NCBI GenBank assembly: GCA_019075905.1
Contig: JAGXAM010000004.1
Location: forward strand, 62,001 to 126,000
Source: Hyphomicrobiales bacterium
GTDB taxonomy: Bacteria; Pseudomonadota; Alphaproteobacteria; Rhizobiales; Beijerinckiaceae
Length of the DNA stretch: 64,000 nt
Direction of reading: 5' to 3'
The position numbers were made by a program, and so were the translations under genes. Of the stretch, positions 51,058-62,406 are shown in pieces. The notes under the pieces are model-generated. The model was given only the letters and a program-made list of their open reading frames with translations, ran no database searches and was not told the DNA's origin. The stretch's first letter is position 1, and each line of letters begins with the position of its first letter.

Positions 51058-54000
51058 ATGCTGACAGGTCTCGTCAAATTCAGCCTGCGCCATCGCAACG
51101 CGGTATTTGCCGCGGCCTTATTTATCATGGCATATGGCACCCTCGCGCTGGTGCGGGCCAATTACGACGTCTTTCCTGAATTCGCGCCGCCGATGGCGGT
51201 GGTGGTGACCGAAGCACCCGGGCTGAGCGCAGGCGAGGTCGAGCGGCTGGTCACCAACCCGGTTGAGGCCGATCTCGGCGGCACCATCGGCCTTGCTTCC
51301 ATGCGCTCGAAATCGTTGCAGGGCCTGTCGATGGTGACCCTGATTTTTGGCAACCGGCTCAATGTCTGGCGGGCGCGTCAGGTAGTCAACGAGAAGCTGG
51401 CGCAACTGACCGCCAGCCTGCCACAGGGCATCGGCGTGCCGCATCTGCTACCGCTGGCCAGCGCCACCAGCATCGTCATGCAGGTCGGCCTGACCAGCAC
51501 CAGCCTGTCGCCCATGGCGCTCGATACAATCGCCCGCTTCACCCTGCGCCCGCAATTGCTGAGCGTGCCGGGCGTCGCTGATGCCATCGTGTTTGGCGGC
51601 GCCGCACGCCAGATCCGCATTGAGGCCAGCGCCAGACGCTTGCAATTGCATGATCTCGCCCTCAGCGATGTTATCACGGCCGTGCGGGCAGCCTTCGGCA
51701 CGCCTGATCTCGGATTTGTCAGCACGCCCAACCAGCGGCTGGCGCTGTCCTTGCACAGCGGTGAGTCCAGCCCCGCCGCCATTGCCGGTCTCACCATCGG
51801 CTGGCACCAGGGGGCAGGGGTGCGGCTCGGCGATGTCGCCAAAGTCCGCTATGCCAGCGCGCCGCAACTGGGTGCGGCCAGCATAGATGGCCAGAACGGC
51901 ATCGTCATGGTGATCGAGAACCAGTTCGGCAGCAACACCTTGCAGGTGTCGCAGGCGCTGGACCGGCGCCTTGCCGCTTTGGCCCCGGTTCTGGCGCAGC
52001 GCGGCGTCATCCTGCACGCGCATCTGTTTCACCCGGCCGATTTCATCGTCATCGCGGTGCATCATCTGGGATTGGCGCTGCTGGTGGGCGCGGTGCTGGT
52101 GGCACTGGTGCTGCTGGCCTTTCTTGATAATGCCCGCACCGCCCTGATTTCTGTCACAGCCGTGCCCCTGTCCTTGCTGACGGCGATCATCGTGCTCGGC
52201 CATTTTGGCGTCACGCTGAACACCATGAGCATCGGCGGCCTCGCCATTGCCCTCGGCGAGGTGGTCGATGATGCCATCATCGATGTTGAGAACATCCACC
52301 GCCGCCTTGCCGAAAACCGCGCGCTGGCATCGCCCCGGCCGGCGCGCAGCGTGGTGTTGCGTGCCGCCGTTGAAGTGCGCAGCGCCGTGGTCTTCGCAAC
52401 GCTGGTGGTGGTGACGGTGTTTCTGCCGGTGCTGGCCCTGCGCGGCGTTGCCGGGCGGCTGTTTGCTCCGCTCGCCGAGGCCTATATCGCCGCTGTTCTG
52501 GCCTCGCTGCTGGTGGCTCTCACCCTGACTCCGGCCCTGGCACTGACCTTGCTCGACCGGCCGCAGGGCGGTGGGCAGGACCGCCGCTGGATCGCCGGTC
52601 TCAAGAACCTCCACACGCGGGTTTTGCAAAATGTCATCAACCGGGTTCGCCTCGCCGGCATTCTGGTGGTGCTTGGCGCCATCGCCATTGTCGCCAGCCT
52701 GCCCTTCGCAAGGCTCAGCACCATTCCGGCGCTGCGCGAGGGCCATTACATCATACATATGGGCCTTGCACCGGGATCCTCGCTCGGGCAATCGATGCGG
52801 GTGGGCGCGGCTGTGTCGAAGGCGGTCTTGCGCATTCCCGGTGTTGCCAGCATCGCCCAGACTGCTGGCCGCGCCCAGGATGTGATCGATCCTGTCGGCG
52901 TGCATCTCAGCGAGTTCGGCGTCACCCTGAAACCGATGGGCGCCGCAGGGCAAGCCCGGGTGCTCGCCGCCATAAGGGCAAGGCTTCAGGGGTTTCCCGG
53001 CCTCTCAACCGCCGTCAACACCTTTCTGACCGAGCGCATCGATGAAACCATCACCGGCACCACGGCGCCGGTCGTCATCAAGGTTTTTGGCCCTGATCTC
53101 GATGTCATCGAGCGGGTGGCCGTCAGGATCGCCGAACTCGTCGGCAAAATTCACGGCGTGCGTAGCGTCAATGTCGAACAGCCGGCGTCCCTGCCGCTGG
53201 TATCGGTGCGCCTGCGCCCGCGCGCCATCGCGGCAGCCGGCTTTCAGCCCGGCACCGTGACCGATGCCCTGGCTGCCGCCAATGCCGGGGTGACGCTCGG
53301 CGAGGTGCATCGCCATGCTGAAATCATTCCGGTGACGGTGGCATTGCAGCCTGCGCCCGGCGATCCCCTGGCGGCCCTGCGCGAGATCACGCTGCGCAAC
53401 AGCGATGGCCTCGCGGTGCCGCTGCGCGATTTGGCGCATATCAGCGAGACCTCCGGGCGCTACCAGATCACCCATGAGGGTGGGCAGCGCATTGCCGCCG
53501 TTTCGGTTCATCTCGGGTCCGGAGGCGTTGGCGCCTTCACCAGCACCGCGCAGCGGCTGATCCGGCGCGGCCTGAAAATGCCGCCGGGCACCTTTGCCTT
53601 GTTTACCGGCGAAGGCGCGACGGCACGGCGCGCGGCGCTGGATCTGGCCGCCTACGGGGCGATGGCGCTGGCAGGGGTCATAGTGCTGCTGGCGCTGGCG
53701 TTGAAAAACGCGCGCGCCGTGGCGCTGGTGATGCTCAACCTGCCCTTCGCCTTCATCGGCGGCATCGTCGTCCTGCTGCCCGGCGGGCTCAATCTGTCGC
53801 TGGGCGCGCTGGTCGGCTTTCTGACCCTGTTCGGCATTTCGCTGCGCAATTCCATCATGCTCATCGCCCATTGCCAGCGCAGCCCCGGCAACAGGCCGGA
53901 GCGGCTCGGGGCGCAACGCGCCATCGCCGCCACACGCGCCCGTCTGGTGCCGATCCTCATGACCGCTGCCGCCACCGCCCTCGCGCTCGCGCCGCTGGCG

Positions 54001-54141
54001 CTCAGCAGCGGCGCACCGGGCAATGAAATCGAAGGGCCCATGGCGCTGGTGATTCTGGGCGGGCTGGTCACCTCGACCTTGCTAAATTTGCTAGTTCTGC
54101 CGATTTTTGCCGCCCGCTGGCTGATCATCGGCAAAAACTGA
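51058..54141 (+). CDS. RND efflux pump, CusA/CzcA-type subfamily
   Basis: 1027 residues with twelve expected membrane helices and two large periplasmic loops. The N-terminus SLRHRNAVFAAALFIMAYG, the helix-4 stretch GEVVDDAIIDVENIHRRL and the later LTLFGISLRNSIMLI are diagnostic of RND permeases of the heavy-metal-like branch. It drives export with the proton gradient. The adaptor is encoded upstream; no outer-membrane channel gene is adjacent. Substrate uncertain: metal or organic. Confidence 0.9.
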   Translation: MLTGLVKFSLRHRNAVFAAALFIMAYGTLALVRANYDVFPEFAPPMAVVVTEAPGLSAGEVERLVTNPVEADLGGTIGLASMRSKSLQGLSMVTLIFGNRLNVWRARQVVNEKLAQLTASLPQGIGVPHLLPLASATSIVMQVGLTSTSLSPMALDTIARFTLRPQLLSVPGVADAIVFGGAARQIRIEASARRLQLHDLALSDVITAVRAAFGTPDLGFVSTPNQRLALSLHSGESSPAAIAGLTIGWHQGAGVRLGDVAKVRYASAPQLGAASIDGQNGIVMVIENQFGSNTLQVSQALDRRLAALAPVLAQRGVILHAHLFHPADFIVIAVHHLGLALLVGAVLVALVLLAFLDNARTALISVTAVPLSLLTAIIVLGHFGVTLNTMSIGGLAIALGEVVDDAIIDVENIHRRLAENRALASPRPARSVVLRAAVEVRSAVVFATLVVVTVFLPVLALRGVAGRLFAPLAEAYIAAVLASLLVALTLTPALALTLLDRPQGGGQDRRWIAGLKNLHTRVLQNVINRVRLAGILVVLGAIAIVASLPFARLSTIPALREGHYIIHMGLAPGSSLGQSMRVGAAVSKAVLRIPGVASIAQTAGRAQDVIDPVGVHLSEFGVTLKPMGAAGQARVLAAIRARLQGFPGLSTAVNTFLTERIDETITGTTAPVVIKVFGPDLDVIERVAVRIAELVGKIHGVRSVNVEQPASLPLVSVRLRPRAIAAAGFQPGTVTDALAAANAGVTLGEVHRHAEIIPVTVALQPAPGDPLAALREITLRNSDGLAVPLRDLAHISETSGRYQITHEGGQRIAAVSVHLGSGGVGAFTSTAQRLIRRGLKMPPGTFALFTGEGATARRAALDLAAYGAMALAGVIVLLALALKNARAVALVMLNLPFAFIGGIVVLLPGGLNLSLGALVGFLTLFGISLRNSIMLIAHCQRSPGNRPERLGAQRAIAATRARLVPILMTAAATALALAPLALSSGAPGNEIEGPMALVILGGLVTSTLLNLLVLPIFAARWLIIGKN

Positions 54142-54234
54142 CAGAGGGCCTTGACCACGGCCATTTAGAAGCGTGAAATGCCATCGAGAGCGGTGCCGCC
54201 AGTCTGGCCCGAACCCGACGACAGGAGACACGCG

Positions 54235-55257
54235 GTGACGACACGAATTTCCCTAGCCCTTGTGACGCTGACGGCCATGGCCACCCTCGCCGGCGTTGCC
54301 CATGCCACCTCGACACTCGATACGGTCAAGCAGCGCGGCATGTTGCAGTGCGGTGTTGAAACCTCGTTGCCGGGATTCGGCATTCCCGATGACAAGGGCA
54401 ATTGGACCGGCCTCGATGTCGATACCTGCCGCGCCGTGGCCACCGCCGTGTTCGGAGACCCGACCAAGGTGAAGTTCGTGCCGCTCACCCCCAAGGATCG
54501 CTTCACGGCCCTGCAATCGGGCGAGATCGATATGCTGTCGCGCGATACCACCTGGACGCAGTCGCGCCAGTCGGCTCAGGGCCTGCTGTTCACCGGCGTC
54601 AACTATTATGATGGCCAGGGCTTCATGGTGCGCAAGTCGCTTGGCGTCACCTCGGCGCTGAAGCTTAATGGCGCCTCGATCTGCGTTCAGCAGGGATCGA
54701 CCAGCGAGCAAAATCTCGCCGATTATTTCCAGACCCACCATATGACCTTCAAGCCGGTGAATTTCGACAATGCCGATGCCATTATCAAGGCCTATGATTC
54801 GGGCCGCTGCGACGCCTTGACGACTGATGCCTCCGGCCTGGCCTCCGAGCGTCTGAAACTCGGCAATCCTGCCGACCACATCATCCTGCCGGAAATCATT
54901 TCCAAGGAACCGCTCGGCCCCTCGGTGCGCAAGGGCGATGACCAATGGTTCGACATTGTACAATGGAGCCTGTTTGCGATGATCGATGCCGAGGAACTCG
55001 GCGTGACCCAGGCCAATGTCGACACGATGATGAAGTCGACCAATCCGGCGATCAAGCGCTTGCTCGGCGTCGAGGGCGATTATGGCAAGACCATGGGGCT
55101 CACCAATGACTGGGCCTATAATATCATCAAGAAAGTCGGCAATTACGGCGAAGTGTTCGAGCGCAATGTCGGCTCTGGCTCGCCGCTGAAACTGAAGCGC
55201 GGCCTCAACCAGCTCTGGAACAAGGGCGGCATTCTTTATGCGCCGCCGCTTGACTGA
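54235..55257 (+). CDS. aapJ: General L-amino acid ABC transporter binding protein
   Basis: 340 residues from GTG at 54235, with AGGAG seven bases upstream. Signal peptide ends near HATSTLD. SBP_bac_3 features follow: RGMLQCGVETSLPGFG, DVDTCRAVATAVFGD, DMLSRDTTWTQSR and a C-terminus RGLNQLWNKGGILYAPPLD that is typical of AapJ. Captures a broad range of L-amino acids in the periplasm for the permeases encoded next. Confidence 0.93.
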   Translation: MTTRISLALVTLTAMATLAGVAHATSTLDTVKQRGMLQCGVETSLPGFGIPDDKGNWTGLDVDTCRAVATAVFGDPTKVKFVPLTPKDRFTALQSGEIDMLSRDTTWTQSRQSAQGLLFTGVNYYDGQGFMVRKSLGVTSALKLNGASICVQQGSTSEQNLADYFQTHHMTFKPVNFDNADAIIKAYDSGRCDALTTDASGLASERLKLGNPADHIILPEIISKEPLGPSVRKGDDQWFDIVQWSLFAMIDAEELGVTQANVDTMMKSTNPAIKRLLGVEGDYGKTMGLTNDWAYNIIKKVGNYGEVFERNVGSGSPLKLKRGLNQLWNKGGILYAPPLD

Positions 55258-55269
55258 CGCATCGAAGCA

Positions 55270-56445
55270 TTGACCGTGCCGCGCGGGGCAGATCGACTTT
55301 GGAATCGGCCCGCCGTACGAGGATTTGCGGCCCAAAGCCTGCTGGTGCTGGCTTTGGGCTCCATTGTCATCGGTGCAGCCCTCGAGGCCCATGACAAAAT
55401 GCTGGCGCGGCACATGCCGCTGGGGTTCGGCTTCTGGCACCAGACCGCCGGCTTTGACATCGAGCAGGCGCTGATTCCTTTCGCGGCGTCCTCATCGACT
55501 TATGGCACCGCGTTCTTTGTCGGCTTGCTCAACACCTTGCTGGTGGCAGCCCTTGGCATCGTGCTCGCGACCCTGCTTGGCTTTCTCATCGGCATCGCCC
55601 GTCTTTCCGGCAATTTCGTGGTGGCGCGCCTGAGTGCGGCCTATGTCGAAATGTTCCGCAACATCCCGCTGCTGCTGCAATTATTGTTCTGGTACAATGC
55701 GATATTGCGGCCGCTGCCAGCGCCGCGCCAATCGCTGCACCTGCCTCGTGGTGCCGTGCTCAACAACCGTGGCATCATGCTGCCCGGCCCGCACGCCGCA
55801 GCCGGATCATGGCCCATGGCACTGGCGCTGGTTCTGGCCATCGCGCTCGGGGCTGGATTTCTGATGGCCGCGAGGCGCTCCAGAAAGCTGACCGGCTATG
55901 CGCGCGGCCTCGGCTGGTGGGGCCTTGCCCTCGCCCTGGCCCTGCCGCTGGCAACCGCCCTGGCTTTCGGCCCGCCGCTGCATGTCACCATGCCACAATT
56001 GCAGGGCTTCAATTATGTGCACGGTCTCAGCATCTATCCGGAATTGCTGGCGCTGTTGCTGGGGCTCAGCCTCTATACGGCTGCCTTCATTGCCGAAATC
56101 GTGCGCGCCGGCATCCAGTCGGTAGCCCGTGGCCAGCGCGAGGCGGCGGCAGCGCTCGGCCTGCCACCTGTGCAGATCCTGCGGTGGGTCGTGGTGCCGC
56201 AGGCGCTGCGTGTCATCATACCGCCGCTCACTAACCAATATCTCAACCTCACCAAAAACTCGACGCTGGCGGTGGCCATCGGTTATCCCGATCTGGCGCA
56301 GGTTTTTATGGGCACCGTGCTCAATCAAACCGGCGCTGCCGTGCAGATCGTCTTCATCACCATGGGCGTCTATCTGGCGATCTCGCTGGTGACGGCGCTG
56401 GCGATGAACCTCTGGAACCGGAGGATGGCGCTTCATGAACGCTGA
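55270..56445 (+). CDS. aapQ: General L-amino acid ABC transporter permease
   Basis: 391 residues; TTG at 55270 is the likely start (a GTG is two codons on). About eight hydrophobic segments; the conserved EAA-loop region RGQREAAAALGLPPVQILR-like segment about residue 290 fits the His/Glu/Gln/Arg permease family, and the long form with an inserted loop is characteristic of AapQ. Its stop overlaps the start of aapM by 11 bases. Confidence 0.92.
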   Translation: MTVPRGADRLWNRPAVRGFAAQSLLVLALGSIVIGAALEAHDKMLARHMPLGFGFWHQTAGFDIEQALIPFAASSSTYGTAFFVGLLNTLLVAALGIVLATLLGFLIGIARLSGNFVVARLSAAYVEMFRNIPLLLQLLFWYNAILRPLPAPRQSLHLPRGAVLNNRGIMLPGPHAAAGSWPMALALVLAIALGAGFLMAARRSRKLTGYARGLGWWGLALALALPLATALAFGPPLHVTMPQLQGFNYVHGLSIYPELLALLLGLSLYTAAFIAEIVRAGIQSVARGQREAAAALGLPPVQILRWVVVPQALRVIIPPLTNQYLNLTKNSTLAVAIGYPDLAQVFMGTVLNQTGAAVQIVFITMGVYLAISLVTALAMNLWNRRMALHER

Positions 56446-57562
56446 TGTTTCAAGATTTGTGGCCCGCGACATGGCCCCGGCCCGCTCCCCGCCGGTGGCA
56501 GCCGCTGGCCTGTGGCGCTGGCTGCGGCACAATCTTTTCCAGAATGCGGCATCGACATTCCTGACCCTGACCGGCCTTGGCTTCATCGCCCTGCTGGCAC
56601 CGCCGCTCTGGCGCTTTCTAGTGAGCGATGCGGTCTGGCATGGCGGGCCTTCGGCCTGCGTTGCGGCAAGCGGCGCCTGCTGGACATTCATTGCGCAAAA
56701 ATTGCCCTTCCTCACCTATGGATCCTATCCCGAAGCGCAGCGCTGGCGCGTCGATGTGGTGGTGCTGGCCGGCTTCGCCCTGATCGTCTGGCTGCTGTCG
56801 CCGCGCCTGGCGCACCGCAACCTCGCCGCCGGACTGTTTTTCGTGGCCTTCCCGGTCGCGGCGCTGGTTTTGCTGCACGGCGCCCCGGCGCTGGGTCTCG
56901 CGACCATCGACACCAGCCTGTGGGGCGGCATTTTCGTCACCTTGCTGCTGGGGCTCTCTGGCATCGTCTTTTCCTTGCCGCTGGGCACGGCGCTGGCGCT
57001 GGCGCGTCGCTCGAAACTGCCGTTGATCCGCTTCGCCGCGGCCTTGTTCATCGAGACGGTGCGGGGCGTGCCCTTCATCACCGTGCTGTTTCTGGCAAAT
57101 TTCATGCTGCCGCTGTTCGTGCCCGTCACCTGGGAGCCCGATCGCCTGTTGCGGCCGATGATCGGCACCGCCCTGTTTGGGGCCGCCTACATGGCGGAAG
57201 TGGTGCGCGGTGGCCTGCAGGCGCTGCCGCGTGGCCAGACCGAGGCGGCGCGCGCGCTGGGACTGTCACCCTGGGCGAGCCTGCGCCGTGTCGTGCTGCC
57301 GCAGGCCCTGACCATTGTCATTCCCGGCATCGTCAACAGCTTCATCGGCTTGTTCAAGGACACGACACTGGTGTCGATTGTCGGGATTTTCGACTTTCTC
57401 GGCGCCGCCGAAGCCGCGCGCGCCGATCCGAAATGGCAGGGCCCGTCGATTGCCACAACCGGCTATATATTCGCTGCCTTGTTTTATTTTTGCTGCTGCT
57501 ATGCCATGTCGCGCTGGTCACAAGGCCTTGAACGGCGGTTGCGGCACGGCCCGGAGACCTGA
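56435..57562 (+). CDS. aapM: General L-amino acid ABC transporter permease
   Basis: 375 residues, partner of Aap[21 protein letters not shown] is the EAA loop that contacts the ATPase. Hydrophobic segments match the family; the N-terminal 50 residues are a cytoplasmic lead. Overlaps aapQ and precedes aapP closely. Confidence 0.92.
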   Translation: MNADVSRFVARDMAPARSPPVAAAGLWRWLRHNLFQNAASTFLTLTGLGFIALLAPPLWRFLVSDAVWHGGPSACVAASGACWTFIAQKLPFLTYGSYPEAQRWRVDVVVLAGFALIVWLLSPRLAHRNLAAGLFFVAFPVAALVLLHGAPALGLATIDTSLWGGIFVTLLLGLSGIVFSLPLGTALALARRSKLPLIRFAAALFIETVRGVPFITVLFLANFMLPLFVPVTWEPDRLLRPMIGTALFGAAYMAEVVRGGLQALPRGQTEAARALGLSPWASLRRVVLPQALTIVIPGIVNSFIGLFKDTTLVSIVGIFDFLGAAEAARADPKWQGPSIATTGYIFAALFYFCCCYAMSRWSQGLERRLRHGPET

Positions 57563-57564
57563 CA

Positions 57565-58299
57565 TTGGCAATGATCATCGAAATGGCGGCGGTCAACAAA
57601 TGGTACCAGAGCTTCCATGTCCTGCGCGACATATCGCTTGAGGTGGCGCAGGGTGAGCGCATCGTCATTTGCGGGCCTTCCGGCTCAGGCAAATCCACGC
57701 TGATCCGCTGCCTCAACCGCCTTGAGGAGCACCAGAGCGGCCGCATTGTCGTTGATGGCGTCGAACTCACTGGCGACGTCAAAAAGACCGCGGCGGTGCG
57801 CCGCGAGGTCGGCATGGTGTTCCAGCAATTCAACCTGTTTCCGCATCTGACCATCCTGGAAAACTGCACGCTCGCGCCCATGCAGGTGAAGCATATGCCG
57901 CAACGCGAGGCCGCAGCCCTGGCCATGACCTTTCTGGAGAGGGTGCGCATTCCCGAACAGGCGCAAAAATACCCGGCCCAGCTTTCCGGCGGCCAGCAGC
58001 AGCGTGTGGCCATTGCCCGGGCACTGTGCATGAAACCGAAAATCATGCTGTTCGACGAGCCGACCTCGGCGCTCGATCCCGAAATGGTGAACGAAGTTCT
58101 CGATACTATGGTAAGCCTTGCGCAGGATGGCATGACCATGCTGGTCGTGACCCACGAAATGGGCTTCGCACGCGAAGTCGCGACAAGGGTTGTATTTATG
58201 GACAGCGGACAGATTATCGAAATCCAGGCGCCGGAGCCGTTCTTCGCGGCGCCGCAACATGAGCGCACCAAGGCGTTTCTGGGACAATTGCTGCGGTGA
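57565..58299 (+). CDS. aapP: General L-amino acid ABC transporter ATPase
   Basis: 244-residue polar amino-acid ATPase. Walker [10 protein letters not shown] at about 38-46, Q-loop QFNLFPH, signature LSGGQQQR and Walker [15 protein letters not shown] are all intact. Powers the AapQ-AapM permease. The frame begins ATGGCAATGATC at 57565-57570 region with alternative ATG at 57571. Stop overlaps the next gene by 4 bases. Confidence 0.94.
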   Translation: MAMIIEMAAVNKWYQSFHVLRDISLEVAQGERIVICGPSGSGKSTLIRCLNRLEEHQSGRIVVDGVELTGDVKKTAAVRREVGMVFQQFNLFPHLTILENCTLAPMQVKHMPQREAAALAMTFLERVRIPEQAQKYPAQLSGGQQQRVAIARALCMKPKIMLFDEPTSALDPEMVNEVLDTMVSLAQDGMTMLVVTHEMGFAREVATRVVFMDSGQIIEIQAPEPFFAAPQHERTKAFLGQLLR

Positions 58300-59285
58300 G
58301 CAACCTTGCCCTGGTGGTGCCGGTTGCCGCCGCGCGTGAGCGGCTCGACCGCTTTCTCGCCGCTGCCCCGGCCTGCAGCGAAGCCCACCTTTCACGCAGC
58401 CGCCTGCAGGCGCTGATGTCGTCCGGTGCCGTACTGGTCGATGGCCAGCCGGTCACCAACCTCAGCTTCAAGCTCAAGGGCGGTGAGGCCATTTCCATCG
58501 ACCTGCCGGAACCCGAACCCTATGAGCCCGCCGGAGAGGACATTCCGCTCGATATCGAGTTCGAGGACAGCCATCTCATCATCATCAACAAGCCGGCCGG
58601 GCTGGTGGTGCATCCGGCCCCCGGCCATGCCGACGGCACTTTGGTCAATGCGCTGATCCATCATTGCGGCGACAGCCTCTCCGGCATTGGCGGCGTGCGG
58701 CGGCCTGGCATTGTCCATCGTCTGGACAAGGACACGTCCGGCCTGCTCGTTGTCGCCAAATCCGATGCCGCGCATCAGGGGCTTGCGGCCCTGTTCGCTG
58801 ATCACGGCCGCAGCGGCTCCCTGGTGCGGCGCTATCTGGCGCTGGTCTGGGGCGCGCCGCAGCGCCGTCAGGGCACCATCGATGCGCCGCTCGGGCGCCA
58901 TAGTTCCGCGCGCGAGAAAATTTCCGTGCGCAAGGATGGCCGCGAGGCCATCACCCATTACCGCGTCCTCGCCAGCTTTGGCCCGCCGGGCCATGTCGTG
59001 GCATCGCTGGTTGAATGCACGCTGGAAACCGGGCGCACCCATCAGATCAGGGTGCATATGGCGCATATCGGCCATCCGGTGATGGGCGACGGGCTTTATG
59101 GCGCCGGGTTTCGCAGCAAGGCCCAAAATTTGGGCCGCGGCGCGCGCGAAGCGCTGGCGGCCATGCCGCGTCAGGCCCTGCATGCCGCCACCCTCGGCTT
59201 CGTGCACCCGGTGACGCAGCAGGACCTGCTGTTCGAGCGCGCGCCGCCAGAGGATATGGCCCGCCTGATCGCGGCCCTGGGCTGA
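58296..59285 (+). CDS. rluD: RluD-type 23S rRNA pseudouridine synthase
   Basis: 329 residues: N-terminal S4 RNA-binding domain (about 12-80) and catalytic domain with [18 protein letters not shown] containing the catalytic Asp, [20 protein letters not shown] and [19 protein letters not shown]. It isomerises uridines in 23S rRNA; RluD in E. coli acts on 1911/1915/1917. GTG at 58296 overlaps the aapP stop. Family-level certainty is high, exact target less so. Confidence 0.88.
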   Translation: MSNLALVVPVAAARERLDRFLAAAPACSEAHLSRSRLQALMSSGAVLVDGQPVTNLSFKLKGGEAISIDLPEPEPYEPAGEDIPLDIEFEDSHLIIINKPAGLVVHPAPGHADGTLVNALIHHCGDSLSGIGGVRRPGIVHRLDKDTSGLLVVAKSDAAHQGLAALFADHGRSGSLVRRYLALVWGAPQRRQGTIDAPLGRHSSAREKISVRKDGREAITHYRVLASFGPPGHVVASLVECTLETGRTHQIRVHMAHIGHPVMGDGLYGAGFRSKAQNLGRGAREALAAMPRQALHAATLGFVHPVTQQDLLFERAPPEDMARLIAALG

Positions 59286-59317
59286 TCAACGGCGCGCCGA
59301 CAGCCGGCGTCCGGCCT

Positions 59318-60241
59318 TCACCCGCCGCCGATACGCCCGTGCGCGTAATCCCAATAGAGCTTGCGGGCCTGCTGCATGGTCGGGCCGGGCTGCAGGGCGC
59401 GCTCGCCGATGCGCGTAACCGGCACCACTTTTGAGAAATTGCCGGTGGCGAAAATCTCGTCAGCTTCAAAGAAATCCTGCGGCGACAGGGTGGTCTCGCG
59501 CACCTCGCGCCCCGCCGCCCGCAGCAGGCTGGCCACACGCGCACGGGTGATGCCCGAAAGGAACGTGCCATTGGCGGCTGGCGTCATCACCACACCGTCC
59601 TTGACCATGAATACGTTGGAATTGGCCAGTTCTGCCACATGCCCGAGCATGTCGCAGACCAGCGCATTGTCAAAGCCGCGCGACGCCGCCTCATGCAGGG
59701 CACGGGCATTGTTGGGATAAAGGCAGCCTGCCTTGGCATCGGTCGGCGCCGTTTCCGGGGTCGGCTTGCGGAAGGGTGACAGCGTTACCGAAAAGCCCTT
59801 CGGCTCGGGCATGGCGGCTTCATAAAGGCAGAGACAAAACCGCGTGGTTTCCGGATCGAATTTGACGCCGCCGCCAACGCTGCCCACTTCGGCCCAATAC
59901 ATCGGCCGCACATAAAGCGCCGTCTTGCCGTCAAACTTTTTCATGCCCTCCTGAGCGAGAGCCATCCATTCAGCCTCGCTCATCAGCGGCTTCAACAGCA
60001 TGGCGCGGGCCGAGCGGTTGACGCGGGCCAGATGCAGGTCGAGATCAGGCCAGACCCCCTCGAACACGCGCCCGCCGTCAAACACCATCGAGCCGAGCCA
60101 GGCCGCATGGGTGCGCGGCCCCATGATGGCAACATTGCCCTCATGCCAATTCCCGTCGAAATAGGTCCATGTGCGCGAATAATTTTGCTGGGAAGGCACG
60201 AGCGGCATGGGTTTGGCCTTTGATTCGGGGTTGTCGGTCAT
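59318..60241 (-). CDS. ilvE: Branched-chain amino-acid aminotransferase-like PLP enzyme
   Basis: 307 residues, fold-type IV aminotransferase. DAKAGCLYPNNARALHEA contains the probable PLP lysine, VAELANSNVFMVKDG the cofactor-binding stretch and FLSGITRARV the phosphate-binding stretch. Class IV members include branched-chain and D-amino-acid aminotransferases; ALYVRPMYWAEVG is typical of the branched-chain branch in alphaproteobacteria. Start at 60241 is chosen; an in-frame ATG at 60208 is equally possible. Downstream of gpsA on the same strand. Confidence 0.82.
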   Translation of the reverse strand: MTDNPESKAKPMPLVPSQQNYSRTWTYFDGNWHEGNVAIMGPRTHAAWLGSMVFDGGRVFEGVWPDLDLHLARVNRSARAMLLKPLMSEAEWMALAQEGMKKFDGKTALYVRPMYWAEVGSVGGGVKFDPETTRFCLCLYEAAMPEPKGFSVTLSPFRKPTPETAPTDAKAGCLYPNNARALHEAASRGFDNALVCDMLGHVAELANSNVFMVKDGVVMTPAANGTFLSGITRARVASLLRAAGREVRETTLSPQDFFEADEIFATGNFSKVVPVTRIGERALQPGPTMQQARKLYWDYAHGRIGGG

Positions 60242-60279
60242 CAGCTTATCTGCGCCTTCAGCGCCCGCCAAGCCGCATG

Positions 60280-61248
60280 TTATTCGCTGCGCGACGGGCG
60301 GGCCAGCAGCGCGGTAATGGCCTCGCCGACGCTGGTCTCGCCCTTCAGGATGGCGTCCACCGCAAAACTTATCGGCATATCAACGTCGCGCGCTCGCGCC
60401 AGTTCGGCAAGAACGGGCGCCGTCAAGGCCCCTTCAGCAAGCTTTGCAGGTGGGGCCTCGCCACGCCCCAGCGCTTCGCCATAGGCAAAATTGCGGGATT
60501 TGCCCGGCTGGCATGTCAGGACCAGGTCACCGAGGCCGGAAAGCCCGGTGAGGGTCTCGGGCCGGGCGCCGTAGGCACGCCCAAAACGCGCCAGTTCTGC
60601 AAAGCTGCGGGCGATCAGCGCCGCATTGGCACTGCCGCCAAGCCTGCGCCCCGCCGCCATGCCGCAGGCAATCGCCAGCACATTCTTGGCGGCCGCGCCG
60701 ATTTCGACACCGCGCAGGTCGGTGGAATGATACAGCCGGAACCATGGCGCACCGAGCACCTCGCGACACAGGTCAAATACCGGCGTCTGCGCACAGGCGA
60801 GCGTGACCGCCGTCGGCAGGCCGATCGACACATCTTCGGCAAAGCTCGGGCCGGAGAGCACCGCCAGCGGCGTGCCGGGCAGGATCTGGCTGACGATCCC
60901 GGTGAGAAACGCGCCGGTGTCGCGCTCGATGCCCTTGGCGCACAGCACCAGCGGCACGCCGGGCGGCAGGCATTTCGCAAGGTCCCTCGCCGTGCCGCGC
61001 ACCGCCTGCGCCGGAACTGCCGCGACGATCAGCCTCGCGCCCTGCAAGGCGGCGAGGTCAGGCGTGGCACGGATGCAGGCCGGCAGGCGCACGCCGGGCA
61101 GGCGGGCACGGTTCTCGCGCGCGGCATTGATGGCCTCGGCAGCATCGGCATCGCGGGCCCACAGGCTGACGGCGCGCCCGTCGCGTGCCGCCACCAGCGC
61201 CAGCGCCGTGCCCCATGCCCCCGCGCCCAGAACCACAACCTCAGCCAT
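60280..61248 (-). CDS. gpsA: Glycerol-3-phosphate dehydrogenase (NAD(P)+)
   Basis: 322 residues with the Rossmann loop VLGAGAWGTALALVA at 5-19, VLCAKGIERDTGAF, GPSFAEDVSIGLPTAV and the catalytic lysine region EIGAAAKNVLAIACG. Reduces dihydroxyacetone phosphate to sn-glycerol 3-phosphate, the phospholipid backbone. Begins 3 bases after tsaD, matching the conserved tsaD-gpsA pair in alphaproteobacteria. Confidence 0.95.
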   Translation of the reverse strand: MAEVVVLGAGAWGTALALVAARDGRAVSLWARDADAAEAINAARENRARLPGVRLPACIRATPDLAALQGARLIVAAVPAQAVRGTARDLAKCLPPGVPLVLCAKGIERDTGAFLTGIVSQILPGTPLAVLSGPSFAEDVSIGLPTAVTLACAQTPVFDLCREVLGAPWFRLYHSTDLRGVEIGAAAKNVLAIACGMAAGRRLGGSANAALIARSFAELARFGRAYGARPETLTGLSGLGDLVLTCQPGKSRNFAYGEALGRGEAPPAKLAEGALTAPVLAELARARDVDMPISFAVDAILKGETSVGEAITALLARPSRSE

Positions 61249-61251
61249 GCC

Positions 61252-62310
<1,059 letters not shown>

Positions 62311-62406
62311 GGGCGGCAATAATCCTTTCGCTCGCTCGACGGGCCTCTTATACTGCCCGCCGTAACCATGGCAAATCAGGCGCCAGGACAGCGAGGCAGG
62401 CGGACG

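Noticed and set aside
51448-52953. 501-codon minus-strand frame opposite the RND pump
   Set aside because: Shadow of a clear RND permease; low-complexity basic sequence.
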